DNA of 64,000 bases from Palsa-744 sp963734225 (GTDB lineage: Bacteria > Actinomycetota > Thermoleophilia > Solirubrobacterales > Solirubrobacteraceae): contig CAVTGI010000014.1 in NCBI GenBank assembly GCA_963734225.1, positions 248,001 through 312,000 of the forward strand, written 5' to 3'. The notes beneath the pieces are model-generated. The model was given only the letters and a program-made list of their open reading frames with translations, had not been told where the DNA came from and did not search any database. Numbering within the stretch: the stretch's first letter is position 1; every line of letters starts with the position of its first letter. Below, piece by piece: positions 24,566 through 35,375 of this stretch. The position numbers were made by a program, and so were the translations under genes.

Positions 24566-25297
24566 TCAAGCACGATTCGCCGGCATGTCCCCGCAGCTGC
24601 CGGTCGAGCCGGCGCGGTCGCCCAGCAGCAGCGCGGCCACCCGCAGGTCAAGCGCAGTGGTCACCTTGATGTTCTCGTCGCTGGCCGCCACCACGATCAC
24701 CCTGCCACCCTGACGCTCGATCAGCCAGGCATCGTCGGTGGCACGCGCCAGTTCCTGCTCGGGCGCACCCAGGGCGCGCTCCAGCGCCGCCCGGCGAAAC
24801 ACCTGCGGCGTCTGCACAGCCCATAGCTCGCTGCGCGAGAGTGTCTCGCTGACCGCGCCCGCGTCATCCACGCGCTTGACGGTATCCGTGACGGGAGTTG
24901 CGGCGATCGCAGCATCGGCGTCGCGGTGAGCGCCTAGCGCGTCGATCACGCTCTCGGCCAGCGCGGGTGTGACGAGTGGACGTGCAGCGTCGTGGACGAG
25001 CACGGGGTCGCCGGGGCCGGCAGCTGCGAGCGCCAAACGCACCGACTCAGAGCGTGTCTGACCGCCCGCAACCGCGAGAACCTGCGGCAAGGACTGCGCC
25101 GCAAACTCCAATCCGCTGGCAGCATCCGCGTGGCCGGGCGGCATGGCGATGACGATCTGCTCGATGGCGCGCACCTGGCGCAGGGCAAGCAGGCTCCACT
25201 CATACAGCGGGCGGCCTGCCAGCGCCACGAGCGCCTTGGGCTGGGAGGCCCCCAGACGCTCGCCGCTGCCCGCGGCCACGATCAGAGCAAGGGCCAT
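24566..25297 (-). CDS. ispD: 2-C-methyl-D-erythritol 4-phosphate cytidylyltransferase
   Basis: A 243-aa MEP-pathway enzyme that couples CTP to methylerythritol phosphate. The nucleotide-binding N-terminus LIVAAGSGERLGASQPKAL, the VLVHDAARPLVTP motif, ATPVTDTVKRV and the C-terminal ASDENIKVTTALDL are all present. The short C-terminal tail after LLLGDRAG is not conserved. It is leftward and separated from the upstream carD gene by a strong hairpin. Confidence 0.95.
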   Translation of the reverse strand: MALALIVAAGSGERLGASQPKALVALAGRPLYEWSLLALRQVRAIEQIVIAMPPGHADAASGLEFAAQSLPQVLAVAGGQTRSESVRLALAAAGPGDPVLVHDAARPLVTPALAESVIDALGAHRDADAAIAATPVTDTVKRVDDAGAVSETLSRSELWAVQTPQVFRRAALERALGAPEQELARATDDAWLIERQGGRVIVVAASDENIKVTTALDLRVAALLLGDRAGSTGSCGDMPANRA

Positions 25298-25311
25298 CGC
25301 AAGGGGGGCTG

Positions 25312-25360
25312 TCGCGCACGCGGCAACTGAAAGCGCGGCTCGTTGCTGCCGCGTGCGCGA
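25312..25360 (-). terminator. Hairpin terminator after carD
   Basis: TCGCGCACGCGGCA (25312-25325) and its perfect complement at 25347-25360 form a 14-bp stem with a 21-nt loop, ending 8 bp past the carD stop in the direction of transcription. No T-tract. Confidence 0.6.
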
Positions 25361-25368
25361 GAGTCTCG

Positions 25369-25956
25369 CTACTTGGCTCCGGCCATCGCCATCTGACTGC
25401 TAGCCGAGTCGGCGAGCAGTTCGTCGAGATAGGTCTCAGCCTCTTCCTCGTCCTTGTCGAGCGCGTACATCAGCTCTGATGCGAGGATCTTCTTGGTGCG
25501 CGTGAACATCTGCTTCTCGCCCGTTGAGAGCCCCTTCTCGCTCTCGCGTAGCGACAGGTTACGCACGACCTCCGCGAGCTCGTAGATGTCGCCCGTCTTG
25601 ATCTTGTCGCGGTTGTGCTTGAACCGTCGGTTCCAGTTCTTGGGCATCTCCGAGACCTGGTCGCGCAGGACGTCGAGCACCTTCTGCACGGTTTCCTCGT
25701 CGATCACCCTGCGCAGGCCGGCCAACGCGGCATTCTCGGTGGGTACGCGCACCGTCATGTCGTTGTGCAGGATCTTGATCGTCAGGTACTCCCGGCGTTC
25801 ACCAAGGATCTCCATGTCTTCCTTCTTGAGCACCTTGCCGGCGCCGTGATGTGGATAGACGACGTGGTCGCCGAGCTCGAACTCGACGTACTCGACCTCG
25901 CGTGTGACCTCGATGTCGTCCGTGAACGTTGCTTCTTCGCTTGATGGTTGGGAAAT
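25369..25956 (-). CDS. carD: CarD/CdnL-family RNA polymerase-binding transcription factor
   Basis: A CarD protein of about 195 aa that binds the RNA polymerase beta subunit and stabilises open complexes at rRNA and other promoters. The N-terminal Tudor-like RNAP-interaction domain reads VEFELGDHVVYPHHGAGKV, and MPKNWNRRFKHNRDKIKTGD with RNLSLRESEKGLSTGEK form the helical DNA-binding domain. The first ATG in frame (25833) is inside the protein and would remove most of the RNAP domain. Upstream to the disA stop there is no in-frame ATG, GTG or TTG. An AAGGAGG ribosome site lies 5 nt before an ATT at 25956 (2 nt before an ATC at 25959), so a rare start codon is likely. Confidence 0.88.
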   Translation of the reverse strand: MSQPSSEEATFTDDIEVTREVEYVEFELGDHVVYPHHGAGKVLKKEDMEILGERREYLTIKILHNDMTVRVPTENAALAGLRRVIDEETVQKVLDVLRDQVSEMPKNWNRRFKHNRDKIKTGDIYELAEVVRNLSLRESEKGLSTGEKQMFTRTKKILASELMYALDKDEEEAETYLDELLADSASSQMAMAGAK

Positions 25957-25998
25957 GATGTCCTCCTTCGTCGCGACCGACCGGAGCCGGTCCTTGAT

Positions 25999-27114
25999 TC
26001 AAGTCTGCAGGTAGCGATCCACGAGGTTGAGCTCCTGCAGCCGGCGCAGCCCCTCGCGGATGTCCTTGGCCCTGATCTCTCCCACTCCCTCGACCGCCTC
26101 CAACTCTGCGTCGGTGGCACCCAGCAGCTCGTCCAGCCCACCGAACTCGCCGACGATCGCGCTGACCACCAGCTTGGGCAGCCGCGGGATGCGTCCCAGC
26201 ACACGGTATCCGCGTGGAGCGACCGGGTAGTCGAGCGTGTTGAGCTTGCGGTCATAGCCGAGCAGCTCGGCCAGTCGGCCGAAGTCGAGCAGGTCCTGGT
26301 GGGCCAGGCGCCCGATCTCCTCCAGCGCCGCCGCGAAGGCCTCGTCGGAGTAGTTGGACAGGTAGTCGCGCACGAGCGCGGCCTTCTCGGCCGCGGCGCC
26401 GACCATCGTCTCCTCCAGTTGCATCTCGATCAGTCGGCCCTCGCTGCCGAGCTCCACGATGTAGCGCTCTATCTCCACGGCCATGCGCGTGACCAGCTCC
26501 GAGCGCTGCAGCACTGTGAGCACGTCATGCAGCGTGGTCCCGCCCTCGAACTCCAGCGCGGTCAGGCGCGTGGACACCTGGTCCAGGCGGGTGCGGAATT
26601 TATCGAGGGTGGCCAGCGCCTGGTTGGCCTTGGCGAGCACCACGGGGATGTCCTCGAGGATGTACTTGACGCCGTCCACGTACACCGAGACCACCTCGCG
26701 ACGCTGCGAGACGGCGATCACGAGCGCTTCGGTCTGCTTGGACACGCGCTCGGCGGTGCGGTGCCTGGTCCCCGTCTCGTGCGACAGGATCGTCGGATCG
26801 GGCATCAGCTGGACGTTTGCCATCGTGATCTTGGTGGCGTTCGCGTTGAGGATGATCGCGCCGTCCATCTTGGCCACCTGGTAAAGGAAGGCGGGCGTGT
26901 AGTCGATGTCCAGTTTGATCCCGCCCGAGTTGAGGAAGCTGAGGTCTTCGGGCTCGCCGATCACGATCAGGCCACCGGTGCGCGCGTGCAGGATGCTCTC
27001 GATCCCCTCGCGCAACGCGGTTCCGGGCGCGATCATCTCCAGCGCCCTCATCAGTCCCGGATCCGGCCTTACTTCGCTATCGAATTCTTCACCGGATCGT
27101 GGCGCCACGGACAC
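25999..27114 (-). CDS. disA: Diadenylate cyclase DisA (c-di-AMP synthase, DNA integrity scanning)
   Basis: A 371-aa protein that condenses two ATP to cyclic di-AMP and scans DNA for branched structures. The DAC domain contains AKMDGAIILN (DGA at 84-86) and GTRHRTAER (RHR at 117-119). A helical spine follows, and C-terminal helix-hairpin-helix elements (AVEGVGEIRAKDIREGLRRL) bind DNA. The start is a GTG at 27114. It lies between radA and carD, the order expected from radA-disA synteny. Confidence 0.96.
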   Translation of the reverse strand: MSVAPRSGEEFDSEVRPDPGLMRALEMIAPGTALREGIESILHARTGGLIVIGEPEDLSFLNSGGIKLDIDYTPAFLYQVAKMDGAIILNANATKITMANVQLMPDPTILSHETGTRHRTAERVSKQTEALVIAVSQRREVVSVYVDGVKYILEDIPVVLAKANQALATLDKFRTRLDQVSTRLTALEFEGGTTLHDVLTVLQRSELVTRMAVEIERYIVELGSEGRLIEMQLEETMVGAAAEKAALVRDYLSNYSDEAFAAALEEIGRLAHQDLLDFGRLAELLGYDRKLNTLDYPVAPRGYRVLGRIPRLPKLVVSAIVGEFGGLDELLGATDAELEAVEGVGEIRAKDIREGLRRLQELNLVDRYLQT

Positions 27115-27170
27115 CTATTCTAGAGAAGTCGGCCTTTTTTCAGCCGCTCCTACACACGCCGAACGGGCTA

Positions 27171-28598
27171 TCAAGCCGCCCTGCGGCCCGTCCGCCGCGC
27201 GGATGCGCCCAGCGCCAGCGCGAGCGCCTCGCGCAGCGTGGCCGCCTCGCATGCCCGCCCGTCGCTGCCGGGCGGCGCGATCACGTCGGCGAGCCCGTGC
27301 CTGGCGGCCTCCTGCAGGCGGCGCTCGGGGTGCCCCACCCAGCGCAGCTCGCCGGTCAGACCGAGCTCGCCAAAGCACGCCCGCGGCACGCCCGCGGCGC
27401 CCGCGGCGAAGCTGGTGGTAGCCACGCCGCGGCTGGCGCTGGCCACCGCGAGCGCCACCGCCAGGTCGCATCCTGGCTCGTCCACGCGCACGCCGCCGAC
27501 CACGTTGACGAACACGTCTGCGGGTGGGCGGGGACTAAATCCATCGCCGCCGTGGCGTCCAAGGATCGCCAGCACGAGCGCCAGGCGATTGCGGTCGATG
27601 CCCGACACGACCCTGCGCGGCTGCTCGAGCTCGGACGGCGCGACCAGCGCCTGTACCTCCACGAGCAGCGGGCGCGAGCCCTCCATCGCGGCCAGCACCA
27701 CGCTGCCCGGCGCGCGTGTAGCCTCGGCCACGAACCGCGCGGAGGCGTCGAGTACCTCCACCAGGCCGCCCTGGCGCATCTCGAACAGGCCCGCCTCATT
27801 GGTCGAGCCGAACCTGTTCTTGAGCGCCCGCAGCTCGCGATAGGGCCGCTCGCGCTCGCCCTCGAAGCGCAGCACGCAGTCGACCAGGTGCTCCAGCACG
27901 CGCGGCCCCGCCAGCGCGCCGTCCTTGGTCACGTGTCCCACCAAGATCACCGCCGTGCCCTGCGCCTTGGCCACCTCCATGATCCTGGCGGCCACCTCGC
28001 GCACCTGGGCGACCGACCCGGGCGCAGAGGACATGTCGGCGGCCCGCAGCGTCTGCACCGAGTCGATCACGCACGCCTGCGGCGCCTGCTCGCCGAGCGT
28101 GTCGAGAACCGCGTCGAGGTCTGTTTCGGCGAGCACCGGCACCGCAAGCGCAGTCGGGCCCAGGCGCTCGGCGCGCAGGCGCACCTGCTGTGCGGACTCC
28201 TCGCCGCTGACGTACAGCGTCCCATGGCCGGCGCCCTGCAGATGGCCGAGCACCATGTTGGTGAGCGTCGACTTGCCGATCCCCGGCGAGCCGCCCAGCA
28301 GCACCAGCGAGCCGGGGACCAGGCCGCCGCCGAGCACACGGTCGAGCTCGCCGATCCCGGTGGACATGCGCGCCACGGGCGCAGCTCCCACCTCGCGCAG
28401 TGCCACCGGAACCGGCGCGGGCCGACGTGCGCGATCGTCGGCCCCCTTGCGCCGCGAGCCCGGCCGGGCGTGTGCGCGCACCGCCGCAATCGGCTCCTCC
28501 ACGAGCGTGTTCCACTCGCCGCAGTCGGGGCACTGGCCATGCCATTGCGCGGACTGACACCCGCACTGCGAGCACACGTGAGTGGTCGTGCGGGGCAT
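27171..28598 (-). CDS. radA: DNA repair protein RadA (Sms)
   Basis: A 475-aa RecA-like branch-migration helicase. It has an N-terminal C4 zinc finger (CSQCGCQSAQWHGQCPDCG), the Walker A loop GGSPGIGKST, the RadA-specific KNRFG motif (ALKNRFGSTNEAG) and a C-terminal Lon-protease-like domain (DVFVNVVGGVRVDEPGCDLA, FGELGLTGELRWV). Full length. It precedes disA in the same direction, and their products are known to interact functionally in Bacillus. Confidence 0.96.
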   Translation of the reverse strand: MPRTTTHVCSQCGCQSAQWHGQCPDCGEWNTLVEEPIAAVRAHARPGSRRKGADDRARRPAPVPVALREVGAAPVARMSTGIGELDRVLGGGLVPGSLVLLGGSPGIGKSTLTNMVLGHLQGAGHGTLYVSGEESAQQVRLRAERLGPTALAVPVLAETDLDAVLDTLGEQAPQACVIDSVQTLRAADMSSAPGSVAQVREVAARIMEVAKAQGTAVILVGHVTKDGALAGPRVLEHLVDCVLRFEGERERPYRELRALKNRFGSTNEAGLFEMRQGGLVEVLDASARFVAEATRAPGSVVLAAMEGSRPLLVEVQALVAPSELEQPRRVVSGIDRNRLALVLAILGRHGGDGFSPRPPADVFVNVVGGVRVDEPGCDLAVALAVASASRGVATTSFAAGAAGVPRACFGELGLTGELRWVGHPERRLQEAARHGLADVIAPPGSDGRACEAATLREALALALGASARRTGRRAA

Positions 28599-28630
28599 CT
28601 CGTGAGCGTACGCGGCTGTGGGGACGGCGC

Positions 28631-29125
28631 TCAGCTTGCGCCGACTACGGGGCTGCGCCGCTCATACCACAGCACGTCGCGCCAGCGACCGTCGGGCATC
28701 TGCCCGATCCGCCTGCTGACGCCCACGCGCTCAAAGCCACAGCGCTCGTGCAGGACGATGGAAGCGGTGTTCTCCGGGAAGATGCCCGCCCGCAGCGTCC
28801 AGAAGCCATCGCGCTCGGATGCCGCTATGAGACCCTCCAGCAGCGCCCGCCCCACCCCGCGGCGCGCATGCGCGGGATCGACGTAGATGCTCACCTCGCC
28901 CACCCCGCGGTAGACCGCGCGGCTGGATGTGGGGCCGAGCGCGGCCCAGCCCAGCGCCTGGCCGCTGCCATCGCGCGCGATCAGCGTCGGACACGAATCT
29001 CGCTTGGCCGACCACTGCTCCCATGCGGGGGCGACCGACTCGAACGTCGCGTTGGCGCCCGCGATGCCCGCCTCGTAGATACGCGCCGCCTCGGGCCAAT
29101 CCGCGGCCGTGAGCGCCGTCAGCAG
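28631..29125 (-). CDS. GNAT-family N-acetyltransferase (phosphinothricin-acetyltransferase-like)
   Basis: A GNAT acetyltransferase of about 165 aa. The N-terminus reads LTALTAADWPEAARIYE, then ATFESVAPAWEQW. The acetyl-CoA loop is GEVSIYVDPAHARRGVGRAL and the C-terminus is SIVLHERCGFERVGV, typical of phosphinothricin-type acetyltransferases. The first conventional start is a GTG at 28903, which would remove the whole N-terminal half. Upstream the frame is open into clpC but contains no ATG, GTG or TTG, so translation may begin at CTG (29125 or 29122) or ATC (29128). It sits between clpC and radA, where Firmicutes have none. Confidence 0.75.
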   Translation of the reverse strand: MLTALTAADWPEAARIYEAGIAGANATFESVAPAWEQWSAKRDSCPTLIARDGSGQALGWAALGPTSSRAVYRGVGEVSIYVDPAHARRGVGRALLEGLIAASERDGFWTLRAGIFPENTASIVLHERCGFERVGVSRRIGQMPDGRWRDVLWYERRSPVVGAS

Positions 29126-29154
29126 GATCTGATCGCTCGGCGCGCTCAGCGGCT

Positions 29155-31746
<2,592 letters not shown>

Positions 31747-31934
31747 TGTGTGATCCCTTCTTGCGAGGACGGTGCCTCAAGAGCTCTTATGTGGTCCAGA
31801 TAACGCCTCAGGGCAGTCTACCAACCGCTCATGCTGCCCTATCGGGGTCATCGGCAGGCGCAGCGCGCGCCTTGATCTACGGGCCCCATTGCGAGCACGC
31901 TTTGCGAGCGCGCGTGCCTGCGGTTGTGTGTAGT

Positions 31935-31980
31935 CGACGGCCTACCGTCCTGGCGGCCGACGGCCTACCGTCCTGGCTGC
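31935..31980. repeat. 23-bp tandem duplication at the lysS 3' end
   Basis: A 23-bp unit starting CGACGGCCTACCGTCCTGGC at 31935 is repeated at 31958 with one change. The second copy holds the lysS stop (CTA complement at 31965) and its last codons; the first copy is a non-coding duplicate. Each unit contains GACGG-CCTA-CCGTC, a small palindrome around the stop. Confidence 0.85.
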
Positions 31981-33563
31981 GGCGGGCCGGCCGGATCCGA
32001 CTCGCGCATAGCCGGGAAGAGCACGACCTCGCGGATCGAGTCATGCCCGGTCAGCAGCATGACAAGCCGGTCGATGCCCAGCCCGACCCCGCCGGCCGGG
32101 GGCATGCCCTGCTCGAGCGCCTGCACGAAGGTCTCGTCGTAGGGCTGGAACTCCTCCTCGCCGAGCGTCGCCAGGCGCTGCTGGGCACTGAAGCGCTCGC
32201 GCTGGACGTCCGGGTCGATCAGCTCGCTAAACGCGTTCGCGATCTCCATCCCCCCCGCAAACGCCTCCCAGCGCTCGACCAGACCGGCCTTGGAGCGGTG
32301 CTCGCGCGCCAGCGGCGAGAGCTCGATCGGGTAGTCCTGCACGAACGTCGGCTGGCGCAAAGTCGGCTCGACGAACTTCGACAGTAGGTCGTCGGCCAGC
32401 TGCGGCCATGTCAGGTCATGAGTGGGCATGTCCAGGCCGCGCGCTGAGATCGCCGCCCGCAGATCGTCGGCGTCGCGATTGGCCGTCACGTCGATGCTGG
32501 TCGCCTGCTCGATCGCCTCCACAAAGCCCAGCCTGCGCCAGGGCGGCGAGAAGTCCAGCTCGCCCGCGTAGTCGGCAGCGCGGGCGGCCGCGCCGACGAC
32601 CTGCTCCAGGCGCGCCGCCTCGTCGTGGTAGTCGGCGTAGGCCTCATACCACTCAACCATCGTGAACTCCGGGTTGTGCTTGTGCGAGATGCCCTCGTTG
32701 CGGAAGTCCTTGCCGAGCTCGTACACGCGCTCCAGACCGCCAACGATGCAGCGCTTGAGATACAGCTCGGTGGCGATCCGCATGTACAGATCGCGCTCCA
32801 GCGCGTTGTGATGGGTGGTGAACGGGCGCGCCAGGGCGCCTCCGTAGAGGGACTGCAGGATCGGCGTCTCGACCTCGATGAACCCCGCTCCATCGAGGTA
32901 GGAGCGCACGGCCGCGATGATGCGCGCACGCGCCATGAACACGCGGCGGGCGTCCTCGTTTGCGATCAGGTCCAGCTCGCGCCTGCGATAGCGCGTCTCC
33001 ACGTCGATCAGGCCGTGGTGTTTGTCTGGCGGGGGACGCAGCGCCTTGGCGAGCACTTGGAAGCGGTCGACGCGCAGGGTCAGCTCGCCGTGGCGGCTGC
33101 GCAGCACCGCCCCGTCGACGCCCAGCAGGTCCCCGAGGTCCAGCGAGGTGAGGCGCCCGAACGGCTCCTTACCAAGCACGTCCACGCGCGCGTGCAGCTG
33201 GATCTTGCCAGTGCGGTCGACGAGGTCCAGGAACGCTGCCCGCCCGGCTCCGCGCCTGGCCGCGATGCGCCCGGCCACGCGATGGGAGTCCTCGGTCTCC
33301 TCGCCCACGGCCAGGTGCGCATAGGCGTCGAGTATGTCGGCGATCGGCTCAGCGCCGGGGAATGAGTAGGGAAAGGCGCTGTCATCGCCTGCCCGCAGTC
33401 GCTGTGCCTTGGCGCGGCGCTCGTCGATCAGCTGCGCCAGGCCGTGCCTGCTTGGGCCGAGCTCGCCCGTGCGCTCATCCTCACCAGCGCTCGCGCCAGC
33501 CGGGCGCTGATCGTCCGCGCTCGCGGCCGGCGGGGCGGGCGGGCGCTCATCGCCTGCGCTCAT
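31965..33563 (-). CDS. lysS: Lysyl-tRNA synthetase (class II)
   Basis: A 532-aa class II synthetase charging tRNA-Lys. It has an N-terminal OB-fold anticodon-binding domain (VAGRIAARRGAGRAAFLDL), motif 1 (GAGFIEVETPILQS), motif 2 (KDFRNEGISHKHNPEFTMVE) and motif 3 (GVGLGIDRLVMLLTG). A 45-residue Ala/Pro/Asp-rich N-terminal extension precedes the OB domain. The ATG at 33563 was chosen because it lies 10 bp after the greA stop; the longer frame is a greA shadow. Confidence 0.95.
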   Translation of the reverse strand: MSAGDERPPAPPAASADDQRPAGASAGEDERTGELGPSRHGLAQLIDERRAKAQRLRAGDDSAFPYSFPGAEPIADILDAYAHLAVGEETEDSHRVAGRIAARRGAGRAAFLDLVDRTGKIQLHARVDVLGKEPFGRLTSLDLGDLLGVDGAVLRSRHGELTLRVDRFQVLAKALRPPPDKHHGLIDVETRYRRRELDLIANEDARRVFMARARIIAAVRSYLDGAGFIEVETPILQSLYGGALARPFTTHHNALERDLYMRIATELYLKRCIVGGLERVYELGKDFRNEGISHKHNPEFTMVEWYEAYADYHDEAARLEQVVGAAARAADYAGELDFSPPWRRLGFVEAIEQATSIDVTANRDADDLRAAISARGLDMPTHDLTWPQLADDLLSKFVEPTLRQPTFVQDYPIELSPLAREHRSKAGLVERWEAFAGGMEIANAFSELIDPDVQRERFSAQQRLATLGEEEFQPYDETFVQALEQGMPPAGGVGLGIDRLVMLLTGHDSIREVVLFPAMRESDPAGPPQPGR

Positions 33564-33573
33564 CGCGGCGAGA

Positions 33574-34059
33574 CTACTCGAGGCCGACGTCGATCTTGGT
33601 GATCTTGAGCTTACGGGCAGGGCCGCGCGGCACCTGCACGGCGACCGTCTCGTTGCGCTTGCGTCCCAGCAGGGCGCGCCCGACTGGCGACTCGTTGGAC
33701 AGCTTGTGTTCGTCGGGCTTGGCCTCGGCCGAACCGACGATCGTGTACTTGACCGACTTGCCGGTCTTCTCGTCTTTGACGTGCACCACCGATCCGACCT
33801 GCACGACATCTGTGGAGATGTCCTTGGCCTGGATGACCGTGGCCATGCGCAGCTTCTCCTGCAGCTGGGCGATCCTGCTCTCGAGCATCGCCTGCTCGTT
33901 CTTGGCATCGTCATACTCGGAGTTCTCGGAGATGTCTCCGAACTCGCGCGCCTCCTTGATGCGTTCGGCGACCTCCCTGCGCTTGGCAGTGGACAGCAGC
34001 TCGAGCTCGTCCTTGAGCTTCTGCAGGCCTTCTGGGGTGAGGATGACGTCCTTCGGCAT
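33574..34059 (-). CDS. greA: Transcription elongation factor GreA
   Basis: A 161-aa factor that stimulates RNA polymerase to cleave backtracked transcripts. The N-terminal coiled coil begins LTPEGLQKLKDELELLSTA and carries acidic tip residues near FGDISENSEYDDAKNEQAM. The C-terminal FKBP-like domain ends SPVGRALLGRKRNETVAVQV. The ATG at 34059 (MPKDVILT) fits the family; the frame upstream crosses a terminator. It is followed at 10 bp by lysS. Confidence 0.95.
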   Translation of the reverse strand: MPKDVILTPEGLQKLKDELELLSTAKRREVAERIKEAREFGDISENSEYDDAKNEQAMLESRIAQLQEKLRMATVIQAKDISTDVVQVGSVVHVKDEKTGKSVKYTIVGSAEAKPDEHKLSNESPVGRALLGRKRNETVAVQVPRGPARKLKITKIDVGLE

Positions 34060-34111
34060 GAGGGTCGGCGGGACTCGATTCCACGGGTTTTGCTTGGCGC
34101 CTGCGGCACAC

Positions 34112-34132
34112 AAAACCCCGCCGCCAGCGGGG
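34112..34132 (-). terminator. Intrinsic terminator after the dus gene
   Basis: On the minus strand CCCCGC-TGGCG-GCGGGG is followed directly by TTTTG. It lies 20 bp beyond the dus stop and 53 bp before the greA start, so greA-lysS probably have their own promoter or rely on readthrough. Confidence 0.75.
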
Positions 34133-34152
34133 ATCTCATGGTCGGGCAGCTA

Positions 34153-35253
34153 TCAGCGAGCGCAGCAGTATAGCGCTGCGCCGGCCACCGGCAAGCGGGG
34201 CGTCAGGCCCCCGACGGCGGGCGGAGTGGGCGCCGCTCCCAGGCCCAGCAGGGGCCTCGCCTGCGCGAGCGTGGACGCGCTCTGCAGGGCCTGTTGCAAT
34301 GACCTGGCGCGCGCGGGCGCCAGTTGCAGCCGGGTCACGTACCAGGGATAGAACTTGCGCAGATAGCGCGTCGCGCGAGGCTCACCCAGGTGCTCCACCG
34401 CGCGCTCGATCGTCCAGTCCAGCTCGCCAAGCACCTCCTCGCGTCCCGGCTCGCCCTCGCGTCCGCCCAGCAGTTGCTCGAACAGCCAGGGGTTGCCGAG
34501 CGCGCCGCGGGCGAGCATGACCGCGGCGGCGCCCGTCGCAGCATGGGCCCGGCGCACGCTGTCGGCGTCCTGCAGGCCTCCGGTGAGGATGACCGGAGCG
34601 GGCAGGCTGGCCACCAGGCGAGCGGCAAGCTCGTAGTCGGGAACGCCCTTGTGGTGCACGGCGGCCGAGCGGGGGTGAAAGGCGATCGCGGCCACTCCGG
34701 CCTCCTCCACGAGCCGGTGGGCCAACTGGAAGCCGCTGCTGTCGCCTGGGCGCAGCCCCGAGCGCAGCTTGACGGTGACCGGCACCCCGCCTTCCCGGCC
34801 ACCCGCTCCCTGCACGGTGGCCAGTGCGACGGCGACGGCCCGGTCCGGGTCGCCCAGCAGGGCAGCGCCGGCGCCGGTCTTGCGCACCTTGGGCACGGGA
34901 CAGCCCATGTTGATGTCGATCGCATCGGCGCCCACGCCGGCCACGTGGGACGCGGCCGCGCGCATCGTGTCGGGGTCTTCGCCGAACAGCTGGATCGAGA
35001 CGATCCCACCGGGCCGGCCGGTCCCGACGATACGCTCGCGCGGGTCGATGCGCAGCATCTCCGTGCAAGTCTTCTCGTTGCGATGACAGATCGCGTGCGA
35101 GGAGACCATCTCCGAGACGGCCATGCCCGCGCCGTAGCGCTTGGCCTGCAGGCGCACGAACCAGTTGCCGATGCCGGCGAGCGGCGCGAGCAGCACGCGG
35201 TTGGGCACGCGCACGTCGCCAAGCATCCAAGGATCGGTCAAGGAGGCGGTCAC
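34153..35253 (-). CDS. dusB: tRNA-dihydrouridine synthase (DusB type)
   Basis: A 366-aa FMN-dependent enzyme reducing tRNA uridines to dihydrouridine. The barrel begins VPNRVLLAPLAGIGNWFVRL. The catalytic cysteine is in DINMGCPVPKVRKTGAGAAL, with KLRSGLRPGD, FHPRSAAVHHKG and LARGALGNPWLFEQL following. The start is placed at GTG 35253 (VTASLTDPW); an ATG at 35364 is possible but lies before a recurring 18-bp near-palindrome that looks regulatory. The C-terminal 30 residues are Ala/Pro-rich and not conserved. Synteny dus-greA-lysS is as expected. Confidence 0.9.
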   Translation of the reverse strand: MTASLTDPWMLGDVRVPNRVLLAPLAGIGNWFVRLQAKRYGAGMAVSEMVSSHAICHRNEKTCTEMLRIDPRERIVGTGRPGGIVSIQLFGEDPDTMRAAASHVAGVGADAIDINMGCPVPKVRKTGAGAALLGDPDRAVAVALATVQGAGGREGGVPVTVKLRSGLRPGDSSGFQLAHRLVEEAGVAAIAFHPRSAAVHHKGVPDYELAARLVASLPAPVILTGGLQDADSVRRAHAATGAAAVMLARGALGNPWLFEQLLGGREGEPGREEVLGELDWTIERAVEHLGEPRATRYLRKFYPWYVTRLQLAPARARSLQQALQSASTLAQARPLLGLGAAPTPPAVGGLTPRLPVAGAALYCCAR

Positions 35254-35326
35254 GTCTTCATTGTGGCGACTGGCACGCGAGTAGCCAGTGATGGGGACGC
35301 GACCGGTATGTGTCGTTATCAACTGC

Positions 35327-35344
35327 GTATAACCATGGCTATCA
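35327..35344. repeat. Near-palindromic 18-mer, copy 2 of 3
   Basis: GTATAACCATGGCTATCA, identical to the 62559 copy in its first 16 bases. It lies about 75 bp upstream of the preferred dus start and 30 bp from the coaX stop, so it may be a dus promoter or operator element. Confidence 0.6.
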
Positions 35345-35375
35345 CGGTCTTCTGCAGCACACATCCCCCGACCGG

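Noticed and set aside
31935..31980. CRISPR-like array at direct repeats
   Set aside because: Only two units without spacers. The 17-bp array at 17343 is also spacerless tandem repetition. No cas genes and no CRISPR array were seen.
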